The notes beneath the pieces were generated by a model. That model searched no databases. It saw only the letters and a list, made by a program, of their open reading frames with translations, and was not told the origin of the DNA. Both the position numbers and the translations under genes were made by a program. Positions 52,682-59,864 of a stretch of DNA of 64,000 bases are shown here, piece after piece (position 1 is the first letter of the stretch; each line of letters starts with the position of its first letter). Source of the stretch: Clostridia bacterium (GTDB lineage Bacteria > Bacillota > Clostridia > Oscillospirales > QAKW01); NCBI GenBank assembly GCA_017440465.1, contig JAFSHF010000016.1:25421-89420 (forward strand), written 5' to 3'.

Positions 52682-53689
52682 ATGGCGCAAGCCAAGAAAT
52701 TCCAATTCAAACTTCCGCCGTTTTTCAAGACCTTTTGGGGTAAGTTTGTATGCTCCTTTGCCGCCACCGTTTTGGTACTCGGCGGAGTAGTAGCGGGGTT
52801 CTACGGTTATATTTTCGGCGAGCTGGATGTGGAGAAGGATCTGACCGACGATGAGACCGGTATTACCAAGCAGGATTACCATTTAAAGGGTATTGAAAAC
52901 ATTGCGCTGTTCGGTGTGGATACCACCGACGACGAAATGAAAGGTCGGAGCGACAGTATTATTATCGTTACCTTGGACCATAACAAAAAAGAGATTCGCC
53001 TTTCTGCCATCGAGCGGGATACCTATGTCACCATCGAAGGGCGGGGTAAGGATAAGATCAACCACGCCTATGCCTTCGGCGGTCCTGCGCTGGCGGTTAA
53101 GACCCTCAATCAGAACTTTGGTCTGAATATCAAAGACTATGCGGTGGTCAACTTTTCCAATATGGTCAAGGTGATCGATGCGCTGGGCGGTGTCCATATG
53201 GACGTTCCCCAGAAATACATCAACGAAGTGAATGTTTGGATCGGTAAGTATAATAGGCAGAACGGAACCAATGTGGGAACATTGGAAAACGGCGGTGAGC
53301 AGTTGGTCAACGGCGCGCAGGCACTTTGCTTGGCAAGAGTCCGTAAAAGCGTGGGCGGGACCAATGTTCGCGCAGGGATGCACGAGATCATTCTGGAAGC
53401 CTGCTTTGCGCGGCTGAAGGAAAAGAATGTGTTGGAATATCCCAATGTTGCCAAGACCTTGCTCTCTTTGGTCAAGACCACGTTGAAATCCGGCGAGGTC
53501 ACCGCCATTGCGGGTAAGGTGGTGCTTTCGGGCTATAAGATGCGGGATGCCGTCTTTCCGTTGCAGCAGGATTGGCTGAGCGAAAATATGATCAACGGTA
53601 TTTGGTATCGGACCTATAATACCGAAACCGGCAACGAAAATATCCGCAATTTCATCTATCAAGGGATCCTTCCTGAAGGAGTTGAATAA
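52682..53689 (+). CDS. LCP (LytR-CpsA-Psr) family wall-polymer ligase
   Basis: A 335-residue membrane-anchored protein: cytoplasmic tail, one transmembrane helix (about residues 20-45) and an extracellular LCP domain (about 70-320). The family transfers undecaprenyl-linked teichoic acids or other anionic glycopolymers to peptidoglycan. Conserved positions include IALFGVDTTDDEMKGRSDSIIIV (split, about 77-99), ERDTYVTI and RGKDKINHAYAFGG (about 120-133), and LARVRKS near 218. It could attach polymers initiated by the GT26 enzyme at 12089. Confidence 0.93.
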   Translation: MAQAKKFQFKLPPFFKTFWGKFVCSFAATVLVLGGVVAGFYGYIFGELDVEKDLTDDETGITKQDYHLKGIENIALFGVDTTDDEMKGRSDSIIIVTLDHNKKEIRLSAIERDTYVTIEGRGKDKINHAYAFGGPALAVKTLNQNFGLNIKDYAVVNFSNMVKVIDALGGVHMDVPQKYINEVNVWIGKYNRQNGTNVGTLENGGEQLVNGAQALCLARVRKSVGGTNVRAGMHEIILEACFARLKEKNVLEYPNVAKTLLSLVKTTLKSGEVTAIAGKVVLSGYKMRDAVFPLQQDWLSENMINGIWYRTYNTETGNENIRNFIYQGILPEGVE

Positions 53690-53705
53690 TTTTTAAAATT
53701 AGGGC

Positions 53706-53734
53706 TTGATTTTAGCGAAAAGATGTGATATGAT
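53706..53734 (+). promoter_or_regulatory. tRNA-Arg promoter
   Basis: TTGATT at 53706 and TATGAT at 53729, spacer 17, 26 bases before the tRNA 5' end. Confidence 0.75.
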
Positions 53735-53760
53735 ATTATTCGCTTTGAAAAAGCCCATAT

Positions 53761-53834
<74 letters not shown>

Positions 53835-53837
<3 letters not shown>

Positions 53838-53876
53838 AAAGAAAAGGACATCCATTTGGATGTCCTTTTCTTTTGG
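53835..53876. terminator. 19-bp inverted repeat/terminator that includes the tRNA-Arg CCA
   Basis: CCAAAAGAAAAGGACATCC at 53835-53853 is perfectly complementary to 53858-53876 across an ATTT loop. The first three bases are the tRNA CCA end. The T-rich 3' arm makes it a likely terminator. Confidence 0.85.
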
Positions 53877-53895
53877 CCCACTGATCGAAGATTTG

Positions 53896-54173
53896 AACCA
53901 TTTTCCTATGGAAAATGGTTCGTTGAGGCAGCTCTGCCGCCGCGATAGGCGTCAGGGACTGCCGTGTCTCGAGCACGACGGTTTTGCCGTTTACCGCCCG
54001 GGGCGGTCGGCAAAAACCGAGAGCGCAGAGTATCTTCTGTGTCAGCAACCTTGCAAGTTCGCACAAACTTTCACAAGAGCATCTTTCACGTCAGCGCAGA
54101 GTATCTTCTGTGTCAGCAACCTTGCAAGTTCGCACAAACTTTCACAAGAGCCCCATTCCGCCGCTTTAGCGGC
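53896..54173. repeat. tRNA-downstream multi-stem structured element, copy T1
   Basis: Order: variable hairpin AACCATTTTCC-TAT-GGAAAATGGTT; conserved GTTGAGGCAG; hairpin CTCTGCCGCC-GCGATA-GGCGTCAGGG; conserved ACTGCCGTGTCTCGAGCAC; hairpin CGGTTTTGCCG...CGGCAAAAACCG with nested ACCGCCC/GGGCGGT; conserved AGCGCAGAGTATC module, duplicated here (54022-54080 and 54093-54151, 59 bp each); terminal GCCGC-TTTA-GCGGC. A homologous element follows tRNA-Tyr at 58275. Possible structured RNA or mobile element; no protein. Confidence 0.8.
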
Positions 54174-54183
54174 GCAACTTCTT

Positions 54184-54215
54184 AAAAAAACTCCTCCGCG
54201 AACGCGGAGGAGTTT
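54184..54215 (-). terminator. GH92 gene terminator
   Basis: AAACTCCTCCGCG and CGCGGAGGAGTTT pair around AA; T run on the minus strand. Confidence 0.9.
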
Positions 54216-54221
54216 CTCAAT

Positions 54222-56300
54222 TTACTTCAAATAAAACACCAATTCGCCGCCGCTCAGCAATTCTTTCGCAGAAATCTGATAGCCTTCCACCGTCTTGCCG
54301 TTAAACTCGATGCGGTCGACATAGCGGTTTTCGCCGCCCTTTTCGGTGCGGATGGTGAGGGTCTTGCCGTTGTGCAGGTTCAAGGTTGCTTTATCCACCT
54401 GCGGCATTCCCAAAAGGAACTTGCCGCTGCCGCTTAAGGGGAAGAGACCGATCACGTTCCAGACCAACGCGGAGGAAAGACCACCGGAATCGTTGTTGCC
54501 GGGCAGGCCGCCCTTGCCTAAGCCAAAGGAGCGGGAGACACATTCGCGAAGGATCTCGCAAAGGCGGTCGTGCCGATCGGCATAGATATAGGCATAGGGG
54601 GCATCCATATCACATTCGTTGTTGAAGCCTTCAAAGCGATGGTAGGTGGTGGCTTCGATCTCTTTGCCGGCACCGATGTGGGTCAACGGCTTAAGGCTTT
54701 CTTTACCGAAACCAAAGAAATCGTCCAGCAATTGACCGAAGGCTTCTTTTCCGCCCGCCAGCGCGATGCGCTGCTCCATCTCATTGTGGATGCGGAAGGA
54801 ATAGGTATAGCGGTCCCCTTCGTAGTATTCAGAAGCATCCGAAAGCAGCCCGTCTTCGCCGTAAGCGTTGCGCCAATTCTTGGAAAGCGCAGTCAGTTGC
54901 TGCTTCAGTTCGGGGTCTTTTGTAATCTGAGCGGCATAGAAGCAACCGTCGGCAGCGTCTAAAATATGGGTATACCGCTCGAAACGACCGTCCTTCAGGA
55001 AGGGCTCAAAATCGTCCCGCGCCAGCTCCCGCTTGGTGCATTCGCTGATGGTGGCGGCATCGGCACCGGAGACATCCAAATGGTAGGCATCGCAAAGGGA
55101 AAGGATGCCCAGCATCTTTGCCTGCTCTTCGCAGGGGAAAATGTCTGTAATGCCGAAACTGCAGGGGATCTTTCCCAAGGTCTCGCTGATGTTGATAATG
55201 CCCTTGGCGACCTTTTCGCCCATATCGGCATAGCAGAGGTAGATCAGCGGCAGGAGGGTCTTATATTGATCCCAAAGGGTGGCAAACCCGCCCACAACAT
55301 CGCCCTTAAGCCCTAAAACCGACTCTCCTTGGAGATCGGCGGGCTTGAGCAGGGAATGATAGAGGTTGGAATAGAATTTTTCTTTCAGTTCTTCATTCTC
55401 GGTCTCGATCCGGATGGCGGAAAAATGCTCGTTCCAGATCTCTTCTGCGCGGGTTTTGGCTTGCTCAAAGGAAAGTTCGTTGCCCAAAGCAACCTTGCGG
55501 GCTTCTTCGGCAGAAAGGGTGGAATAGCCCACGCGAAGTAACAGTTCCTTGCCTTCAAAATCAAAGATCGTGCCGTAGAAATCGCAGCCCTCGGCAGGCT
55601 TCAGCATCGCTTTTTCGGATTCTTGCTCGCCGCAGAATAAGGTGGCTTTGCCGCCTTCGGCTTTGACACAGAAATAGAGCCGAACACCCGAGAAGATGCC
55701 GCTGAAAAGAACCTCATCGGCGGCGATGCGCTCGATCTTGGGCTCGCCGATGATACCACGAAAGCGGGGTCGGAATTCCTTGGAAAGGCCGTCGTTGGAA
55801 AAATCGATCGCCACGCGGCCGCCTTCCTTGGGGAAGATGTATTGATGCAATGCCGCACCGCCGTCGACGGTCAGGCGGCAACGGATATCCTCCAGCATCG
55901 CTTCATAATAGCCGGGCGCACCCTGCTCTTTGGTCAGGGGGCGGAACTCCAAAGCGTTGGCAACTGCGCCGTAGATGGGAGAAGCAATGGCGTAATTATA
56001 ATAGTAGCGAATACCGCCGGTGCCTGTCTGGTGCAGGTGGGAAAAGCCCCGCGCGACCTGCGCTTCATGCAACTTTTTGATGCCGCCGCAACTGTTGACC
56101 CAATGGGTGCCGTAGCCGGTGGGATAAGCGCCGCTGTATGCCCCTACCGACATCCGCCCAAAGGGCAGAGTGGCATGGGGATGGGTATTGCCGCAAAGGG
56201 CTTTGATGTAAAACCATTTGGAGGCTAATCCGTCTTCAAAAAAGCGATCGGTCTCGCCGTTGCCGTAAAAGACATCGGCATAACTACTTAATTGCTTCAT
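54222..56300 (-). CDS. Glycoside hydrolase family 92, alpha-mannosidase-like
   Basis: A 692-residue GH92 protein; the family comprises calcium-dependent exo-alpha-mannosidases. Family landmarks: HPHATLPFGRMSVG (about residues 40-53), GFSHLHQTGTGG (about 85-96), FEGFNNECDMDAPYAY (about 563-578) with the general acid region, and GLPGNNDSGGLSSALVWNVIG (split, about 608-628). The last motif usually reads GNDD; here the first Asp is Asn. No signal peptide is seen, so unlike the well-studied secreted Bacteroides enzymes it is probably cytoplasmic and acts on imported oligosaccharides. Monocistronic. Confidence 0.9.
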   Translation of the reverse strand: MKQLSSYADVFYGNGETDRFFEDGLASKWFYIKALCGNTHPHATLPFGRMSVGAYSGAYPTGYGTHWVNSCGGIKKLHEAQVARGFSHLHQTGTGGIRYYYNYAIASPIYGAVANALEFRPLTKEQGAPGYYEAMLEDIRCRLTVDGGAALHQYIFPKEGGRVAIDFSNDGLSKEFRPRFRGIIGEPKIERIAADEVLFSGIFSGVRLYFCVKAEGGKATLFCGEQESEKAMLKPAEGCDFYGTIFDFEGKELLLRVGYSTLSAEEARKVALGNELSFEQAKTRAEEIWNEHFSAIRIETENEELKEKFYSNLYHSLLKPADLQGESVLGLKGDVVGGFATLWDQYKTLLPLIYLCYADMGEKVAKGIINISETLGKIPCSFGITDIFPCEEQAKMLGILSLCDAYHLDVSGADAATISECTKRELARDDFEPFLKDGRFERYTHILDAADGCFYAAQITKDPELKQQLTALSKNWRNAYGEDGLLSDASEYYEGDRYTYSFRIHNEMEQRIALAGGKEAFGQLLDDFFGFGKESLKPLTHIGAGKEIEATTYHRFEGFNNECDMDAPYAYIYADRHDRLCEILRECVSRSFGLGKGGLPGNNDSGGLSSALVWNVIGLFPLSGSGKFLLGMPQVDKATLNLHNGKTLTIRTEKGGENRYVDRIEFNGKTVEGYQISAKELLSGGELVFYLK

Positions 56301-56327
56301 TATTATATAATTCCTTTCATTGGATGC

Positions 56328-56604
56328 TAAGCAAACACGAATAACCCGAACCTGATTTTAAGGGGTGGATTTTCGCTTTTGCTGTGTTAAAATACTCGCC
56401 CATCCGAAAGGATGCGCTGCGTTTTATGCCTTGCAAAACCAAAAATCCTCTCCCTTAAAATTCTACGACCTTAAAATGAGCAGAATTTTGGATGATTTTT
56501 GGTGCGAAGGAGTTTTGTAAGGCTGGCGCCTACAAACGACGACAAACCGAAAAGCGCCGAAATTCTGCCATTTTAGGCAGGTTCGGGTTATTCGTGTTTG
56601 CTTA
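56328..56604. repeat. 277-bp three-way-junction inverted-repeat element, copy C
   Basis: Perfect 27-bp terminal repeats (starting TAAGCAAACACGAATAACCC) enclose arm 1, ATTTTAAGGGG...GGATTTT with AAAATCC...CCCTTAAAAT, and arm 2, AAAATGAGCAGAATTT with AAATTCTGCCATTTT. Arm 1 carries GTTAAAATACTCGCC and GCATAAAACGCAG-like sequence in the same form (inverted) as copy A; arm 2 carries AAGGCTGGCGCCTACAA and ACCGAAAAGCGCC as in copy B. It lies between the divergent GH92 and birA genes. Confidence 0.9.
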
Positions 56605-56640
56605 TATTATAACATAGAATAGGGGAAAAACAAGAATAAA

Positions 56641-56668
56641 TTGACTTTTTTCTACCCTGTGTTAAAAT
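56641..56668 (+). promoter_or_regulatory. birA-bioY promoter
   Basis: TTGACT at 56641 and TAAAAT at 56663 with a 16-base spacer. No BirA operator-like palindrome is evident, consistent with the BirA here lacking a DNA-binding domain. Confidence 0.75.
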
Positions 56669-56692
56669 AATACTAAATGAAATGATAGAAAG

Positions 56693-57478
56693 GTGTATCG
56701 AACCCTGAACCGATTGGATCTTCAAAAAATCGTCGCTCATTGCAAGGGCGATTATCATATCGAACTGTTGGAGGAGACCGATTCCACCAACCGCCTGCTG
56801 CGCCAAGCGGCAGAGAGCGGGGCACCGGAGGGATCGGTGCTTTTTGCGTTGCACCAGACCGCGGGCAAAGGGCGGATGGGGCGGAATTTTTTCTCCCCCG
56901 CCGGAAGCGGACTGTATTTTTCTATTCTGTTGCGCCCGCAGGCGATGGCGGACGGAATGAAGATCACCGCCGCCGCGGGTGTCGCGGTGGCGCAAGCGGT
57001 GCAGGAAGTGTTGGGAATCGACCTTTCCGTTAAGTGGGTCAACGACCTTTATTTAGGCAATAAAAAGGTCTGCGGCATCCTGGCGGAGAGTGCTATGGAC
57101 GGCAAGGGCGGCTTTGATTATTGCATTTTGGGGATCGGGCTGAATGTCTTTGAACCGCCGCATTGGGAAGAGGATCTGGACCAAATCGCGGGCGCATTGT
57201 TGCCCGAAAAGCGGGAGAATGTAATGGAGCCGCTGGCGGCGGCGATCTTGGACCGCTTTTTTGATTGGTATCCAAAGCTTTCCGATCCGCGGTTGATGGA
57301 AGAATACCGCAACCGCTCCTTTTTGCAGGGCAAAAAGGTCACCGCGGTGCGGGGAGATACACGCACCGTAGGGGTGGTGCAAGGCATCTCCGATGAGGGC
57401 GAACTGTTGCTCCGAACCGAGAGCGGGGAACTGCTTGCCATCTGCTCCGGCGAAGTGCGATTGGAGGACTATCGATGA
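56693..57478 (+). CDS. birA: Biotin-[acetyl-CoA-carboxylase] ligase
   Basis: A 261-residue group I biotin protein ligase: no N-terminal winged helix, so no repressor function. It attaches biotin to carboxylase carrier domains. ATP/biotin motifs: ETDSTNRLLR (about residues 28-37), HQTAGKGRMGRNFFSP (about 54-69, the GRGRxG-type loop as GKGRMG) and KWVNDLYLGNKKVCGIL (about 114-130). The start is uncertain: the GTG at 56693 overlaps its own AGAAAGG site, and CTG or TTG codons just downstream are alternatives. Overlaps bioY by 4 bases. Confidence 0.9.
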   Translation: MYRTLNRLDLQKIVAHCKGDYHIELLEETDSTNRLLRQAAESGAPEGSVLFALHQTAGKGRMGRNFFSPAGSGLYFSILLRPQAMADGMKITAAAGVAVAQAVQEVLGIDLSVKWVNDLYLGNKKVCGILAESAMDGKGGFDYCILGIGLNVFEPPHWEEDLDQIAGALLPEKRENVMEPLAAAILDRFFDWYPKLSDPRLMEEYRNRSFLQGKKVTAVRGDTRTVGVVQGISDEGELLLRTESGELLAICSGEVRLEDYR

Positions 57479-57993
57479 GCGCGCCGTTTCGTAAAATGAT
57501 CGATGCCGCGGTGTTCTGCGCGGTGATCGCCGCCTGCGCCCAGCTTGTGTTGCCGATGCCCGCAGGGGTCCCGATGACCTTGCAGACCTTGGCGGTCGCC
57601 CTTTGCGGCTATTGCCTAAGGTGGAAATATGCCTTGGCGGCGGTGGGGACTTATCTGCTGCTGGGCGGCATCGGTCTGCCCATTTTTTCGGGCTTCGGCG
57701 GCGGATTCGGCTGGCTCTTTGGACCCTCCGGCGGATTTTTGCTTGGATTTCTTTTGATTGCTATTGGTTGTGGTTTGTCGCTAAAAAAACGAATCCTCTC
57801 GTTGGTTATGGGAATGGTTGGCTTGCTCTTATGCCATTGTTGCGGTGTGGTATGGTATGCGTATATTACTCACCAAAGCCTTTGGCAGGCGGTGTTGGTG
57901 GCTTCCTTGCCGTATCTCTGGAAGGATCTGCTTTGCGTTTGGCTGGCGGAACTGATCGCAAATAAAATCGGAATTTTCAAAAAAAGATATTGA
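57475..57993 (+). CDS. bioY: Biotin transporter substrate-binding subunit BioY
   Basis: A 172-residue six-helix S component of an ECF importer for biotin. BioY hallmarks: VPMTLQTLAVALCGYCL (about residues 32-48), GGIGLPIFSGFGGGFGWLFGPSGGFLLGF (split, about 64-92). No biotin synthesis genes are present nearby, so uptake plus ligation is the visible strategy. The energising ECF module is elsewhere. The strong tRNA promoter at 57990 overlaps its stop codon. Confidence 0.93.
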   Translation: MSAPFRKMIDAAVFCAVIAACAQLVLPMPAGVPMTLQTLAVALCGYCLRWKYALAAVGTYLLLGGIGLPIFSGFGGGFGWLFGPSGGFLLGFLLIAIGCGLSLKKRILSLVMGMVGLLLCHCCGVVWYAYITHQSLWQAVLVASLPYLWKDLLCVWLAELIANKIGIFKKRY

Positions 57994-58018
57994 CAAAACC
58001 CACCGAAGTGATTATACT
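57990..58018 (+). promoter_or_regulatory. Strong promoter of the tRNA-Thr/tRNA-Tyr pair
   Basis: Consensus TTGACA at 57990 and TATACT at 58013, spacer 17. TTGACA overlaps the bioY TGA. Confidence 0.88.
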
Positions 58019-58048
58019 ATTTAAGGTAACGGCGCGAGGCGTCAAAAT

Positions 58049-58124
58049 GCTGGCGTAGCTCAATTGGCAGAGCAGCTGATTTGTAATCAGCAGGTTGATG
58101 GTTCGATTCCGTTCGCCAGCTCCA
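58049..58124 (+). tRNA. tRNA-Thr (anticodon TGT)
   Basis: A 76-nt cloverleaf: acceptor GCTGGCG/CGCCAGC, GCTC/GAGC D stem, anticodon stem GCTGA/TCAGC with loop TTTGTAA, T loop TTCGATT, discriminator T, encoded CCA. Three bases separate it from tRNA-Tyr. Confidence 0.97.
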
Positions 58125-58127
58125 TAG

Positions 58128-58212
58128 GGGAGAGTTCCCGAGTGGCCAAAGGGGGCAGACTGTAAATCTGTTGCATCTTGCTTCAGTGGTTCGAATCCAC
58201 TCTCTCCCACCA
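58128..58212 (+). tRNA. tRNA-Tyr (anticodon GTA)
   Basis: An 85-nt class II tRNA: acceptor GGGAGAG/CTCTCCC, anticodon stem CAGA/TCTG with loop CTGTAAA, a long variable arm (TGCATCTTGCT region), T stem GTGG/CCAC with TTCGAAT, discriminator A and encoded CCA. Confidence 0.96.
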
Positions 58213-58260
58213 AACAAAGAAAGGCACCTGCTTGCAGGATGCCTTTTTTTGTTTGGTGGG
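58206..58260. terminator. Inverted repeat/terminator that includes the tRNA-Tyr 3' end
   Basis: CCCACCAAACAAAGAAAGGC and GCCTTTTTTTGTTTGGTGGG pair (one G-T wobble), with an inner CCTG-CTTG-CAGG hairpin. The first seven bases are the 3' end of the tRNA. Seven T at 58244-58250 make it a terminator. Confidence 0.85.
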
Positions 58261-58274
58261 ACTTGATGGATCGG

Positions 58275-58483
58275 ACTTTTTTGCATTTATGCAAAAAAGT
58301 GCGTTGAGGCAGCCTCAATGCCGCGATAGGCATTGAGGACTGCCGTGTCTCGAGCACAGTAATTTTTTCGTTTGCTGCTCGGAGCAGCCGAAAAAATGCT
58401 GAGCGCAGAGTATCCACTGTGTCAACAACCTTTCCCATCCCTACGAACTCTCACAAGTGCCCCATTCCGCCGCCTTGGCGGCT
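58275..58483. repeat. tRNA-downstream multi-stem structured element, copy T2
   Basis: Same order as T1: hairpin ACTTTTTTGCAT-TT-ATGCAAAAAAGT; GTTGAGGCAG; hairpin CCTCAATGCC-GCGATA-GGCATTGAGG (10 bp perfect); ACTGCCGTGTCTCGAGCAC; hairpin ATTTTTTCG...CGAAAAAAT with nested GCTGCTC/GAGCAGC; AGCGCAGAGTATC; TCACAAG and GCCCCATTCC; terminal GCCGCC-TTG-GCGGC. Stems differ from T1 at most positions while pairing is kept. Confidence 0.82.
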
Positions 58484-58559
58484 TCAACACTCCCGCCCAT
58501 TCGGGCGGCGTTTACTTTTTAATGGAGAAGAGGGAAGCAAAAGATAAAAGTTTATACCC

Positions 58560-58588
58560 TTGACTTTGCAGTATAAATACGCTATACT
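58560..58588 (+). promoter_or_regulatory. Fic gene promoter
   Basis: TTGACT at 58560 and TATACT at 58583 with a 17-base spacer. Several overlapping TATA-rich half-repeats (GTATAAAT, CTATACTGATATAAAC) lie in it and may be operator sequence. Confidence 0.75.
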
Positions 58589-58624
58589 GATATAAACTGA
58601 TACTAATAAATATCGGAGGTGTTT

Positions 58625-59812
58625 ATGGATATTAAAGTTTTTACTAAAATGCTCAAGGATAAGCATTTTACCGATTACCCCAAGATGAACTATAAATACG
58701 GCGACGAATTTAATGCCTTTTTGGGTGCCTTAGAAGAACTATATTATAAAACGTTACCGCTTTTAGATTTTGATGATAATAATATTGTTTTTATCGAAAA
58801 TCACGCGGCGGTAAATCAAAGTGCTGTAAAATTACTATTACAATCACAAGACCAACATTACGGCATCAAAGCCGCCGAGGATGAGATCGTTGCAACCTCT
58901 GCCATCGAAAGTATCGACTTTAGCAGAGATAGTGTACGCAAAATTCTCAAAGGTATGGCACCGAAAGACGAGCAGGAGAACAGAATTTTAGGGATCAAGC
59001 ACGGTCTTGAGTTTATCGCTGATACTGCGAACAAAATCACCGAAGAAAACCTGTATAAGCTTTATATGATGACGGTTGGGGATTTCTTGATCGGCGATGA
59101 TAAGTTGTTAGAGGGTAACTACTATAGACACGATACGGTTTACATTGTCAGCGACCGTGTGGAACATTCGGGACTTGACTATAAAAAAGTTCCGGAATTT
59201 ATGAAGTTGCTCATTGAATTTATTAATGCTGAAGACGATATTAATGATTTAATCAAGGCGGCAATCATTCATTTTTATATTGCTTTTGTGCATCCGTATT
59301 TTGACGGGAACGGCAGAATGGCGCGTCTTGTGCATTTATGGTTTTTAATTCAAAAGGGGTATCAATCGGCATTGTTTATTCCCTTTTCGAGCCAAATTGA
59401 AAAGAGCAGAAAAGCGTACTATGATGCTTATACGGCGATCGAAGAAAACAAAAAATACAGCGGCAAAATTGACGTGACTCCGTTTATCCTTTATTTTATA
59501 AACAATGTTTATAATAAGATGAATGAGGGGTCTGCCGCTGTTGAAACTTTAGCTATTTATGATGAAGCGGTTAAAGACGGCAAGGTGACAGAAAAGGAAA
59601 CAAAACTCTGGAAGTTTGTTTTGTCCTTTTACGGTACAGAAGAGTTTTCGACAAAACAGCTTGAAAAGGACTTTGGCGATGCCGCGTATGCGACCATCAG
59701 AGGGTTTGTCTTGAAATTTGAAGATTTAGGACTTTTCACTTCTGTAAAATACGGTTCGAGAGTAAAGTATAAAGTTTGGTCGTTAAATATTGCGTCAAAA
59801 GCAGATCTGTGA
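58625..59812 (+). CDS. Fic domain protein (putative AMPylase)
   Basis: A 395-residue Fic protein that would transfer AMP (or another nucleotide moiety) to a hydroxyl on a target protein. The catalytic motif HPYFDGNGRMAR (about residues 224-235) is complete. An inhibitory-helix-like TSAIES (about 90-95) precedes it, placing it in the class with an N-terminal autoinhibitory helix. A C-terminal winged-helix-like region (about 325-390) is present. The gene is visibly more AT-rich in codon choice than its neighbours, suggesting transfer. No antitoxin gene adjoins. ATG at 58625 fits GGAGG; a GTG six bases upstream lies within that site. Confidence 0.92.
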   Translation: MDIKVFTKMLKDKHFTDYPKMNYKYGDEFNAFLGALEELYYKTLPLLDFDDNNIVFIENHAAVNQSAVKLLLQSQDQHYGIKAAEDEIVATSAIESIDFSRDSVRKILKGMAPKDEQENRILGIKHGLEFIADTANKITEENLYKLYMMTVGDFLIGDDKLLEGNYYRHDTVYIVSDRVEHSGLDYKKVPEFMKLLIEFINAEDDINDLIKAAIIHFYIAFVHPYFDGNGRMARLVHLWFLIQKGYQSALFIPFSSQIEKSRKAYYDAYTAIEENKKYSGKIDVTPFILYFINNVYNKMNEGSAAVETLAIYDEAVKDGKVTEKETKLWKFVLSFYGTEEFSTKQLEKDFGDAAYATIRGFVLKFEDLGLFTSVKYGSRVKYKVWSLNIASKADL

Positions 59813-59864
59813 TAGAATAGTATCAAATTTTAAAAGAAGCGTTTACAGATAGGAGAACATTTCG

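Noticed and set aside
57977..58438. Minus-strand 153-residue protein over two tRNAs
   Set aside because: Antisense of tRNA-Thr, tRNA-Tyr and T2. Similarity to the 53800 frame (VLETRQS, LPQRT) reflects the shared T element, not a protein family.
58300..58483. Group II intron fragment
   Set aside because: A GTGCG string precedes the conserved block in T2, but T1 has no such string and there is no domain V-like hairpin or reverse transcriptase.
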